A DNA stretch of 9,507 nt, from NCBI GenBank assembly GCA_964513215.1, contig CAZELU010000064.1, positions 1-9,507 of the forward strand, read 5' to 3'. The translations under genes were made by a program, and so were the position numbers. The DNA is from Casp-actino8 sp964513215 (GTDB taxonomy: Bacteria > Actinomycetota > Acidimicrobiia > Acidimicrobiales > Ilumatobacteraceae). A model generated the notes under the pieces. It had not been told where the DNA came from. It made no database searches and was given only the letters and a program-made list of their open reading frames with translations. Position 1 is the first letter of the stretch; each line of letters opens with the position of its first letter. Of the stretch, positions 1 through 6,305 are shown one piece after another.

Positions 1-1253
1 TGAGTTCCGGTCTTGAGGTCCTTGAACGCACTGGTGGAGTCGATACCCGGATCCTTCGGAAGTCCGAGCACGCGCTCGGCGAGGATGTTGCGCATCACTT
101 CGTCGGAACCGCCGGCGATGCGTCCGCCAGGTGTGCCGAGAATCAACTGACTCCAGGCGTAGGTGCCCCACTCGCCGCTGTCGGCCACCAACTTGGCGCC
201 GAGGATGTGCGACAGGAAGTCGCCCATGCGGCGCATGTTGTCGGTGCCGACGAGCTTGGCCATGCTCATCTCGGGTCCGGGCATCTGCCCGGCCTTGATC
301 TTGTCGAGCGCGCGCTGGTTGTTGAACGCGGCCACGCGGTTCTTGATGATCAGGTTGGCGAGTTCGTCGCGCAGAACCGGATCGTTCTGTACGCCGTAGA
401 ACTTCGCCATCTCGATCACGCGGGCGAACATGTTGATGCCACCGCCGCCGCCACCGGCTCCGATGGCCGCCCGCTCGTTCATGAGCGTGGTGAGGGCCAC
501 GTTCCAGCCGTTGTTCACGTCGCCCAGACGATGGTCGTCGCGCACGCGAACTTCGGTGAAGAACACCTCGTTGAACGACGCGCCACCGGTCATCTGGCGC
601 AACGGGCGAATCTCCACGCCGGGTGCCTTCATGTCGACGATGAAGCCGGTGAGGCCCTTGTGCTTGGGCAGGTTTACATCGGTACGCGCGATGATCTCGC
701 CGATGTCGCTGTAGTGCGCGCCGCTGGTCCACACCTTCTGGCCAGTGATGATCCACTCGTCGCCGTCACGTTCGGCCTTGGTGGACAAGCTGGCGAGGTC
801 GCTGCCGGCGCCGGGTTCGCTGAACAACTGGCAGCCGATGATCTCGCCGCGCCACATCTTCTGCAGGTACGACTGACGCGCGAGATCGGAGCCGTGCGCG
901 AGGATCGTGGGCGCCACCATGCCGAGGCCGATGGTGAAGCAACTCTGATTCGGCACGTCGAACTTCGACTCGACCGAGTCGTACGCACGCTGGTACGCCG
1001 CGGGCAGCGCACGACCCCCGAACTGTTCGGGTCCGGTGATCCATCCGAAGCCGGCGTCGTACTTCTTCTGGCGCCACTCCTGTGCCTTGGCGACGTCGCG
1101 CCGCTCGCTCGAGCGATCCTTCTCCTCGAACATCGACACCTTGTCGGAGCCTTCGCCCCACACGAACTTCTTCTCGGCCGCCTTGCGTTCGGCATTGGCC
1201 TCGAGGAACTTCAGCGCCTGAGCCTGGAACTCTTCGATCGACGGGTGAGCCAC
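1..1253 (-). CDS. Acyl-CoA dehydrogenase (FadE-type), 3' end cut by window edge
   Basis: FAD-dependent acyl-CoA dehydrogenase, expected to introduce the alpha,beta double bond in an acyl-CoA during beta-oxidation or a related catabolic route. 417 residues are visible and the frame is still open at base 1. The family length (about 400-430) suggests only a few residues are missing. Visible signatures are the FAD/substrate motif CQLFSEPGAGSDLAS (141-155), WIITGQKVWTSGAH (167-180), and the C-terminal IAGGSDEVMRNILAERVLGLP (379-399). The Glu of the MCAD-type YEGT motif is Gly here, so the catalytic base may instead be Glu260 in LMNERA on the helix used by isovaleryl- and long-chain-type enzymes (inference). 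A six-Gly run follows at 267-272. The GTG start at 1253 is chosen because AGGAGG (complement of 1259-1264) lies 5 nt upstream and the protein begins with a normal family N-terminus. The substrate cannot be assigned. Confidence 0.93.
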   Translation of the reverse strand, partial: MAHPSIEEFQAQALKFLEANAERKAAEKKFVWGEGSDKVSMFEEKDRSSERRDVAKAQEWRQKKYDAGFGWITGPEQFGGRALPAAYQRAYDSVESKFDVPNQSCFTIGLGMVAPTILAHGSDLARQSYLQKMWRGEIIGCQLFSEPGAGSDLASLSTKAERDGDEWIITGQKVWTSGAHYSDIGEIIARTDVNLPKHKGLTGFIVDMKAPGVEIRPLRQMTGGASFNEVFFTEVRVRDDHRLGDVNNGWNVALTTLMNERAAIGAGGGGGGINMFARVIEMAKFYGVQNDPVLRDELANLIIKNRVAAFNNQRALDKIKAGQMPGPEMSMAKLVGTDNMRRMGDFLSHILGAKLVADSGEWGTYAWSQLILGTPGGRIAGGSDEVMRNILAERVLGLPKDPGIDSTSAFKDLKTGT

Positions 1254-1258
1254 GGTGT

Positions 1259-1264
1259 CCTCCT
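1259..1264 (-). promoter_or_regulatory. Strong Shine-Dalgarno of the acyl-CoA dehydrogenase
   Basis: On the minus strand this reads AGGAGG with 5 nt to the GTG at 1253, and it decides the start codon. It is one of only two clear Shine-Dalgarno sequences in the window, since most other genes look leaderless. A possible -10 (TACGGT, complement of 1284-1289) lies about 20 bp further upstream and would give a short leader. That -10 is weaker evidence. Confidence 0.8.
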
Positions 1265-1309
1265 CGCGATTCCGGTGTCGCGAACCGTACCGCCTCGGAG
1301 CCCGCGAAC

Positions 1310-1315
1310 TAGGCT
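1310..1315 (+). promoter_or_regulatory. Putative -10 hexamer of a leaderless promoter for the Nfu_N-like gene
   Basis: TAGGCT fits the actinobacterial TANNNT -10 pattern and ends 7 nt before the ATG at 1323. The first transcribed base would therefore be at or next to the start codon. No Shine-Dalgarno is visible upstream of this ATG and no convincing -35 is seen. The 69-bp gap is shared with the divergent acyl-CoA dehydrogenase. Confidence 0.5.
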
Positions 1316-1322
1316 CGAACCC

Positions 1323-1784
1323 ATGGGTCAGCCCGTTGTCGTCGTCGAAAAACCGAGCCGCCGCCCCGGCATCGTGCGGTTCGAAGCCAACCGCAGCCTG
1401 TCGGGCATGGGCCACGAGAGTTTCGTGAACGGAGACGCATCGGGGCACTTCGCCAAGTCGGTCACACCGTCGGCCGAACTCGCGCGCCGCTTGTTCGCCA
1501 CTGGCCGCGTGTCGGCCGTTCACGTGTACCAGAACGTCATCACCGTCGACCTCGAGAAGGGTTTCGACTCGGCTGGTCTGGCCGACGTGGTGCGCGATCT
1601 GTATCAGTACTGGAAGCCGGGCATGGAGCCGCCGGCCTTCGAAGACCTCGTGCCGGCCGAAGAGGCATCGGCCGCTCCCGCCATCGACGCGGGTGGCGAC
1701 CCGAAGTTGGCCGCCGCACTCGCCAAGGTTCCGGCGCATCTGCTCGAGCGCAGTCGCGCCGCGCGTGCACGCTTGAAGGGCTGA
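1323..1784 (+). CDS. NifU N-terminal-domain (Nfu_N-like) protein
   Basis: 153-residue soluble protein. Residues about 17-98 resemble the Nfu/NifU N-terminal scaffold domain: VRFEANRSLSGMGHESF (18-34), a charged Gly-rich stretch, SAELARRLFATGRVSAVHVY (50-69), then the beta strand NVITVDLEKG (71-80) and the helix ADVVRDLYQYW (87-97). This matches a group annotated in actinobacteria as NifU N-terminal-domain proteins. In multi-domain Nfu proteins this fold accompanies a CxxC Fe-S scaffold domain. Here there is no cysteine at all, so a direct cluster-scaffold role is unlikely and the function is unknown. The tail is Ala/Pro/Glu-rich (about 101-125) and ends in a basic helix (LLERSRAARARLKG). The ATG at 1323 is chosen because the reading frame upstream is only antisense to the acyl-CoA dehydrogenase and a -10-like TAGGCT sits 7 nt before it. 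Confidence 0.75.
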   Translation: MGQPVVVVEKPSRRPGIVRFEANRSLSGMGHESFVNGDASGHFAKSVTPSAELARRLFATGRVSAVHVYQNVITVDLEKGFDSAGLADVVRDLYQYWKPGMEPPAFEDLVPAEEASAAPAIDAGGDPKLAAALAKVPAHLLERSRAARARLKG

Positions 1785-1794
1785 CACGCGTCAC

Positions 1795-1814
1795 ACGGGC
1801 TTCGTTCCCGTTTT
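1795..1814 (+). terminator. Weak hairpin plus T-run after the Nfu_N-like gene
   Basis: ACGGG (1795-1799) and CCCGT (1807-1811) form a 5-bp stem with a 7-nt loop, followed by TTTT at 1811-1814, 10 nt after the stop codon. The position fits a factor-independent terminator, but the stem is short and the T-run is minimal. Confidence 0.3.
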
Positions 1815-1818
1815 CGAA

Positions 1819-1835
1819 GTTTTCCCACGGAAAAC
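1819..1835. repeat. 17-bp palindrome upstream of the B12-domain regulator (candidate operator)
   Basis: GTTTTCC-CAC-GGAAAAC has perfect 7-bp arms around a 3-bp centre. Its centre lies about 89 bp before the regulator's start codon. It has no T-run after it and low-GC arms, so it is a poor terminator. A related half-site, GTTTCC, lies at 1861-1866. A dimeric DNA-binding protein, possibly the downstream regulator itself, could bind here (inference). Confidence 0.4.
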
Positions 1836-1903
1836 GTGCGAAGAATCACTCTGTAACTTGGTTTCCGGGTGAGCACAACCCTGCCTCGACGTTGAATTTT
1901 CTT

Positions 1904-1909
1904 TAGCCT
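1904..1909 (+). promoter_or_regulatory. Putative -10 hexamer of a leaderless promoter for the B12-domain regulator
   Basis: TAGCCT (TANNNT) ends 6 nt before the GTG at 1916 and lies in a locally AT-rich stretch. No Shine-Dalgarno precedes the GTG, so transcription probably starts at the start codon. No good -35 is seen 16-18 bp upstream. Confidence 0.55.
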
Positions 1910-1915
1910 GTCGCT

Positions 1916-2896
1916 GTGAGCACCGAGTTCTTGACGCTGGAAGAAGCCGCTGAGCGGCTCGGCGTCCACTACATGACTGCTTACCGCTACGTACGCCAGG
2001 GCAAGTTGGCGGCCACCCGCGTGAAGGGTGTGTGGCAGGTCTCGCCGCAAGCGATCGACGAATTCCGTCAGCGTCTGAACGAGCGCAAGGAGCGTCCGCG
2101 CACGGGCGACGACTCGCGCCGCACCGGCGACTACGTCAACGAACTGCACGCGTGTCTCGTGAACGCCGATGCCGGCGGTGCGTGGGGAGTTCTTCAACGC
2201 GCGATCGACGCCGGTGGCGAAATCGGCAACGTGTATCTCGAGATCCTCGCTCCGGCCATGGCTCGCATCGGCGAGGAGTGGTCGCGCGGCGAAATCGACA
2301 TCGCGATCGAACACCAAGCCACCGCTATCGCCACTCGTCTCGTCGGTCAGATGAGCCCGCGCTTCGTGCGCCGCGGCCGTCGCCGCGGTGAAGTGCTCAT
2401 CGGTGGCCCGTCAGGCGAACGCCACGCCTTGGCCCTGGCCATGCTCGGCGATCTGCTCCGACTCGAGGGATACGACGTGTTCGACCTCGGGGCCGACACA
2501 CCGGCCAACTCGTTCGTGCACGCCGCGTCCAAGATCAACAACCTCACCGCGGTGGGCGTGAGCGTCACCACCACCGAGTCGGTGGAAGGTGCGATCGACG
2601 TCGTGCGTACTCTGCGTCGCGCGATCGGCGACGAGGTGCCGGTGGTTCTCGGTGGTTCGGCCATCAGCGGACCCGATCATGCGCGCGAGATCGGTGCCGA
2701 CTTCTACGCCAACGGTGCGCGCGGCTTCATCGAACTGCTCGACTCCATCACGCGTGGAAGCGCCTCGGTCGACGACGAGATGGCCCGCGAGTCGAACAAG
2801 TCGAACACACCGAAGACCACGCGTAAGAAGACGCCGAGCGAATCGAGTGGTTCGTCGGCGCGACGTCAGTCCGACGCCGACGCGTCGAACAACTGA
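1916..2896 (+). CDS. CarH-like cobalamin-binding transcriptional regulator with excisionase-type HTH
   Basis: 326 residues. Residues 4-55 form a short excisionase/HTH_17-type DNA-binding domain (FLTLEEAAERLGVHYMTAYR, then a wing ending WQVSP), not the longer MerR domain of CarH/LitR. A charged linker (56-72) leads to the helical cap domain (about 73-145), which carries the CarH signature W-x9-E-H: Trp122, Glu132, His133. The Rossmann-type B12-binding domain (about 157-277) has GERHALAL with His170 at the lower axial-ligand position, then YDVFDLGADTP and VVLGGSA. The tail (278-326) is Ser/Thr/Lys-rich and probably disordered. In Thermus CarH the residue after the signature Trp is the His that caps cobalt after photolysis; here it is Ser123. 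Family knowledge suggests a B12-dependent, possibly light-responsive repressor; ligand, light response and targets are inference. The GTG start is chosen because the next in-frame ATG would cut the HTH. The gene converges on the dehydrogenase downstream with 27 bp between stop codons. Confidence 0.88.
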   Translation: MSTEFLTLEEAAERLGVHYMTAYRYVRQGKLAATRVKGVWQVSPQAIDEFRQRLNERKERPRTGDDSRRTGDYVNELHACLVNADAGGAWGVLQRAIDAGGEIGNVYLEILAPAMARIGEEWSRGEIDIAIEHQATAIATRLVGQMSPRFVRRGRRRGEVLIGGPSGERHALALAMLGDLLRLEGYDVFDLGADTPANSFVHAASKINNLTAVGVSVTTTESVEGAIDVVRTLRRAIGDEVPVVLGGSAISGPDHAREIGADFYANGARGFIELLDSITRGSASVDDEMARESNKSNTPKTTRKKTPSESSGSSARRQSDADASNN

Positions 2897-2923
2897 CCGC
2901 CAGCATCTAGCTGTCGCGAACGA

Positions 2924-3808
2924 CTAGCCGACGCTCACCAAGTCTTCGAGCGACGCTCCCACCGTTCGCATCGCCGCCACCGTTCCGCCGTCGGCGATCA
3001 CGTCGATTCCGGTGAGAAAAGCCGCACTCGGGCTGGCGAGGAAGTCCACCACGGCCGCGATGTCCTCGGGTGTGCCGATGCGCTGGAGTGCCGACGCCTC
3101 GATCATCTGGCGCATCACCGATCCTGACGGGCTCTCGAATTCGGCGGAGGCCATGGGGGTGGCCACGATGCCCGGACTCACCGACACGATGCGCGCACCC
3201 TTGCGACCCCACGGCACCGCCGCGGCCTGCACGCGCAACTGGTTGGCCCGCTTGGCCACGCCGTAGGCGCGGGCCGCGTCGAGATGTTTCGGATCGAGAA
3301 GTGTGAGGCGGGCGAGATCGCGGGTGGGTGTGGTCGCCAACAGGTTCTCGTCGTGGGCGGGGAGAGGTGTGAGGGCGCCGGCGATGGAGGCGATGCACAC
3401 CATCACCGCACCGGGTTCGACGACCTCGGCGAACGCGTCGATCATGAGCGCGGTTCCCACCACGTCGACTGCCGCCACGCGTGTGGGCGGAGCCTGGACG
3501 GGTGACACGCCAGCGGTGTGCACGATCACGCGCGGCACGCCGAGTTGCTGCACGGTGGCGGCGAGGTGGGCCACTTCGGCCGGCTCGGCCACATCGGTGG
3601 GCACCTCGTGCACCTGATGGCCGTCGTGACGCAGAAGGGCCGCACTGTGGCGAAGGTGGGCCACGTCGCGGTCGGCGAGCACGATGGGTCGGCCGGCTCC
3701 GAGGCGGCGGGCCACCGCGAGTCCGATGCCACCCGCTCCGGTGACCACCACCAGATCGGGTCGGGCGTGGCCGAGAGCGGGGTGTCGATGGTCGGAAGAA
3801 GTCGTCAT
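2924..3808 (-). CDS. Short-chain dehydrogenase/reductase (SDR) family oxidoreductase
   Basis: 294-residue Rossmann-fold NAD(P)-dependent oxidoreductase. The cofactor loop is VVVTGAGGIG (20-29), one residue shorter than the classical TGxxxGxG but, from memory, usual in an SDR subgroup whose members share VHTAG-SPVQA (96-106 here). Asp46 at the end of beta-2 suggests NAD(H) preference. Asp72, the HTAG loop (97-100), catalytic Ser141 and the Tyr182-x3-Lys186 pair are all present, followed by SPGIVATPMA (211-220) and the C-terminal FLTGIDVIADGG (264-275). It should be a catalytically active reductase or dehydrogenase of unknown substrate. The ATG at 3808 is preferred: an in-frame GTG at 3922 would add 38 low-complexity residues and start inside the LexA box. 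No clear Shine-Dalgarno is seen. The gene is divergent from imuA' and convergent with the B12-domain regulator. Confidence 0.88.
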   Translation of the reverse strand: MTTSSDHRHPALGHARPDLVVVTGAGGIGLAVARRLGAGRPIVLADRDVAHLRHSAALLRHDGHQVHEVPTDVAEPAEVAHLAATVQQLGVPRVIVHTAGVSPVQAPPTRVAAVDVVGTALMIDAFAEVVEPGAVMVCIASIAGALTPLPAHDENLLATTPTRDLARLTLLDPKHLDAARAYGVAKRANQLRVQAAAVPWGRKGARIVSVSPGIVATPMASAEFESPSGSVMRQMIEASALQRIGTPEDIAAVVDFLASPSAAFLTGIDVIADGGTVAAMRTVGASLEDLVSVG

Positions 3809-3913
3809 GTCCCGGTCGTAGTGGACGCCGAGCGCCTCCGTGGGCTGCGAATCTCCCGATGGGGTCGAGCAGATGTCCCGACCCGGGAGTGGGGGTGACG
3901 GCGCCGGGAAAAC

Positions 3914-3931
3914 ATCGAACACCTGTTCGAT
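3914..3931. promoter_or_regulatory. LexA (SOS) box upstream of imuA'
   Basis: ATCGAACACCTGTTCGAT is an 18-bp site with perfect 7-bp arms (ATCGAAC/GTTCGAT) around a 4-bp centre. It matches the Gram-positive/actinobacterial LexA consensus CGAAC-N4-GTTCG. Its last base is the first base of the TAGTGT -10 hexamer (3931-3936), so bound LexA would block RNA polymerase. Its centre is about 21 bp before the imuA' start. It also lies 105 bp upstream of the divergent dehydrogenase start, where an effect is less likely. Confidence 0.93.
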
Positions 3932-3936
3932 AGTGT
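3931..3936 (+). promoter_or_regulatory. -10 hexamer of the imuA'-imuB promoter (leaderless)
   Basis: TAGTGT fits TANNNT, abuts the LexA box and ends 7 nt before the ATG at 3944. There is no Shine-Dalgarno, so a leaderless transcript is likely. The same arrangement recurs at dnaE2. Confidence 0.6.
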
Positions 3937-3943
3937 CGCCGCC

Positions 3944-4678
3944 ATGGCCCTCGAGTCCGTCCGTCGCACCCTCGCCGATCTACCCCCGGCCGAGCGGCAA
4001 CGGGCCGTGCGCGCCGTGGTGGGCGAACACGCGCCACTCACACTCGCGCGCGAACGCACACTGCCGGTGCATCCCGTCTTGCAGCCGCTCGTTCCCGCGC
4101 TCACACGCGGCCACACCGTGCAGTGCACGGGCACGGCGGCCATGTCGTGTGCGCTCGCGCTCATGGTGGCGCCCACGCAGGCGGGTTCATGGGCCGGTGT
4201 GGTGGGTATGCCCGAACTCGGTGTCGCCGCCGCCACCGAACTCGGTGTGGCGGTGTCGCGCACCGTGTTCATCGGCGCACTCGCCGAAGCCGACGCTCCC
4301 AATGCACTCAGTGCACTCGTCGACGGTGTCGACGTGGTGGTTCTGTCGCGAGCCACCACGGCCGCACTGTCACCGTCACTTGCACGTCGTCTGCAAACAC
4401 GTGTGCAATCACGCGGTGGCGTGTTGGTGGTGGCGGGCGCAGCAGGTGCATTGAGCATCGATCTGCAACTCGTGTCAGCGGTGCACGAGTGGGAAGGCCT
4501 GGGCGACGGTCACGGTCATCTGCAGAGGCGGCGTGTGTCGTTGCAACTCGACGGTCGCCGTCACGGTCAGCATCATGGTCGCAGTACACGCCACGACGTG
4601 TGGTTGCCCGGGCCCACCGGAGCGCTCGAACCCGTGGTGCACGAAGGCGCGGTCGTCCCGTTGCGCCGCACCGGTTGA
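3944..4678 (+). CDS. imuA: ImuA' (RecA-fold accessory protein of the SOS mutasome)
   Basis: 244-residue RecA/SulA-like protein. In mycobacteria ImuA' works with ImuB and DnaE2 in damage-induced mutagenic translesion synthesis. The family pattern is seen in TVQCTGTAAMSCALALM (58-74), where a P-loop would lie but GK[S/T] is missing, and in GSWAGVVGMPELGVAAATEL (81-100), then a Walker-B-like hydrophobic strand VDVVVLSRA (129-137) and VLVVAGAAG (160-168). ATP hydrolysis is therefore doubtful, as in other ImuA' proteins. The C-terminus (193-217) is rich in Arg and His, followed by VWLPGP. Identification rests on these motifs together with imuB starting 1 nt after the stop codon and the LexA box upstream. 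The ATG at 3944 is fixed by the -10 hexamer 7 nt before it. Confidence 0.9.
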   Translation: MALESVRRTLADLPPAERQRAVRAVVGEHAPLTLARERTLPVHPVLQPLVPALTRGHTVQCTGTAAMSCALALMVAPTQAGSWAGVVGMPELGVAAATELGVAVSRTVFIGALAEADAPNALSALVDGVDVVVLSRATTAALSPSLARRLQTRVQSRGGVLVVAGAAGALSIDLQLVSAVHEWEGLGDGHGHLQRRRVSLQLDGRRHGQHHGRSTRHDVWLPGPTGALEPVVHEGAVVPLRRTG

Positions 4679-4679
4679 C

Positions 4680-6302
4680 ATGGCGCCGCCGCGTTGTGCC
4701 GTGGTCTGGAGTCCGGCCTGGCCGCTCACGGCGGCTGTTCTTGCCGGACGCACCGGTCGCGGCCCGGAGTTCCATCCGCAGGCGCCGCTGGCCGTTCTGC
4801 ACGCGCAACGCGTGGTGTGTTGCTCACCCACGGCCGAACGCGACGGTGTACGCGCCGGGCAACGCAAGCGTCAGGCTCAGGGTGCGTGTCCGCACCTCGT
4901 GCTCGTGCCGCACGACCCCGATCGCGACGCGCGCTGTTTCGAACCAGTTGTGCGTTCGGTGGGTTCGCTCGTTCCGTTGCTCGACGTGGAATCGCCGGGT
5001 TGTCTGCTCATGGCCACGCGCGGGCCGTCGCGTTACGCAGGGGGCGACGACGCACTCGCGCAACGCTTGAGCCAACTCGCGGTGCACGGTCTGGCCGATG
5101 CCGCCGTGGCCGGTGGTGGTTTCGGGGTCGGCATCGCCGATGGTCGGCTGGCCGCCACGCTCGCAGCGCGGCTCGCGGTGCAACGCGGTCAGCCGGTGGT
5201 GGTGCCCACCGAACGGACCACCGAGTTCCTCGCGCCCCATCCGGTGTCGGTGCTGGCCGCCACGGCCGGATGCGATCCACAGCTCGTCGATCTACTCGAA
5301 CGACTGGGGTTGGCGTGTCTGGGTGATGTGGCGGCGTTGTCACCGGTGCACCTGTTCGACCGCTTCGGCGCACTGGGTGAGCGTCTGCATCGTCTGGTCA
5401 TCGGAGCCGACGACACGCCGCCATCGGCGGCCGCACCTCCCGACGATCTCAGCGTCGAACAGATCTTCGACGATCCGGTACCACAACTCGACATGTTGGT
5501 GTTCGCGGCCAAGGCGTTGGCCGATCGGCTCGACGGACATCTCATCGATCACGGTCAGGTGTGCACACGTGTGATCGTCGAGGCCGAATCCGATCACGGT
5601 GACGTCTCGCGACGGGTGTGGTATCGCTCCGAGGGTTTGCGCGCATCGGCTCTGGTCGATCGTGTGCGTTGGCAACTCGACGGCTGGATCAACGGTGACG
5701 ATCCGCCGTCGGCCGGCATCGTGTTGTTGCGCATCACACCCACCGATGTGCGTCACGACTCCGGAACACAGATGGGTTTCTGGGGTGAGCGTTCGCAGGC
5801 CGATGACGCCGCGGTCAAGACCATCACGCGTCTCATCGGTCTGTTGGGTCCGCGATCGGTTGATGTGGCGTCGTGGCGCGGCGGGCGCGATCCGCATCAG
5901 GTGTACGAACTCGTGCCGGTGGCCGAACTCGGTGCCGATGGTCGACTCGCCGTCGAACGACCCACTGATGTTCCGCCCTGGCCCGGGGCGTTGCCCGCAC
6001 CATCGCCCACCGTGGTGCACGCCGAGCCGATCGCCGTGTCGGTTCTCGACCAACACGATCGTGCGGTGTCGGTGAGTGGACGCGGTGTGGCCAGTGCGGC
6101 ACCGTGCACGTTGCTGTTGGGCGATCGCCGTTGCCCCGTGGTGTCGTGGGCCGGACCCTGGCCGGTCGACGAACGCTGGTGGGACACCCGGGCTCGTCGA
6201 GCGGCACGATTCCAGTTGCTCGTACGCGACGCCGACGAGACGCGGGCCTATCTGGCCGAGGTCGCCGCGGGTCGGTGGTGGATCACCGCCGAGTACCAGT
6301 AG
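4680..6302 (+). CDS. imuB: ImuB, catalytically inactive Y-family polymerase homologue
   Basis: 540-residue member of the DNA polymerase Y family, the mutasome adaptor that links DnaE2 to the beta clamp. The N-terminus reads CAVVWSPAWPLTAAVLAG (6-23) where active Y-polymerases have a catalytic Asp. The SxDE motif is replaced by DVESPGCLL (102-110), so no catalysis is expected, as is known for ImuB. A helix-hairpin-helix-like region (about 200-245) and the little-finger part follow. QMGFWG (364-369) is a beta-clamp-binding motif of the QLxLWG type. The ImuB-specific C-terminal domain includes SWAGPWPVDERWWD (488-501) and ends in GRWWITAEYQ. The ATG at 4680 follows the imuA' TGA by one base with no Shine-Dalgarno, so translation is probably coupled. 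The same frame runs upstream inside imuA' but carries no family sequence there. The gene converges on the response regulator with 3 nt between them. Confidence 0.93.
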   Translation: MAPPRCAVVWSPAWPLTAAVLAGRTGRGPEFHPQAPLAVLHAQRVVCCSPTAERDGVRAGQRKRQAQGACPHLVLVPHDPDRDARCFEPVVRSVGSLVPLLDVESPGCLLMATRGPSRYAGGDDALAQRLSQLAVHGLADAAVAGGGFGVGIADGRLAATLAARLAVQRGQPVVVPTERTTEFLAPHPVSVLAATAGCDPQLVDLLERLGLACLGDVAALSPVHLFDRFGALGERLHRLVIGADDTPPSAAAPPDDLSVEQIFDDPVPQLDMLVFAAKALADRLDGHLIDHGQVCTRVIVEAESDHGDVSRRVWYRSEGLRASALVDRVRWQLDGWINGDDPPSAGIVLLRITPTDVRHDSGTQMGFWGERSQADDAAVKTITRLIGLLGPRSVDVASWRGGRDPHQVYELVPVAELGADGRLAVERPTDVPPWPGALPAPSPTVVHAEPIAVSVLDQHDRAVSVSGRGVASAAPCTLLLGDRRCPVVSWAGPWPVDERWWDTRARRAARFQLLVRDADETRAYLAEVAAGRWWITAEYQ

Positions 6303-6305
6303 CGG

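Noticed and set aside
424..436. GAACATGTTG inside the acyl-CoA dehydrogenase as a possible LexA box
   Set aside because: The spacing is wrong (GAAC and GTT not separated by 4 bp with full arms), it lies within a coding region, and it fits ordinary codons.
437..460. GCC/CCG repeat-like tract in the acyl-CoA dehydrogenase
   Set aside because: It encodes a Gly run (about 267-272) at a place where related enzymes also have Gly-rich sequence. It is not a repeat element.
674..1195. Minus-strand open frames overlapping the acyl-CoA dehydrogenase in other frames
   Set aside because: Arg/Ser/Pro-rich high-GC shadow translations inside a well-supported gene.
207..1322. Long plus-strand open frame running into the Nfu_N-like gene
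   Set aside because: It is antisense to a clear acyl-CoA dehydrogenase and shows no family sequence. Only the part from ATG 1323 resembles a known domain.
2905..2926. Imperfect inverted repeat CTAG...CTAG between the convergent regulator and dehydrogenase stops, considered as a bidirectional terminator
   Set aside because: The stem has mismatches and there is no T-run. It is too weak to call.
3809..3922. Upstream GTG start (3922) for the short-chain dehydrogenase
   Set aside because: It would add a Pro-rich non-family extension and place the start codon within the LexA palindrome. ATG 3808 gives a normal SDR N-terminus.
2907..4037. 376-codon minus-strand open frame across the dehydrogenase and imuA' start
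   Set aside because: Arg/Gly/His-rich shadow frame. The SDR motifs are in a different frame and the LexA box falls inside it.
4533..4679. Upstream in-frame ATG for imuB at 4533
   Set aside because: It lies inside imuA', and the residues before 4680 do not resemble ImuB. ATG 4680 directly follows the imuA' stop.
4123..5070. 315-codon plus-strand open frame across imuA'/imuB
   Set aside because: Arg/Cys/His-rich shadow of two genes whose own frames carry conserved family motifs.
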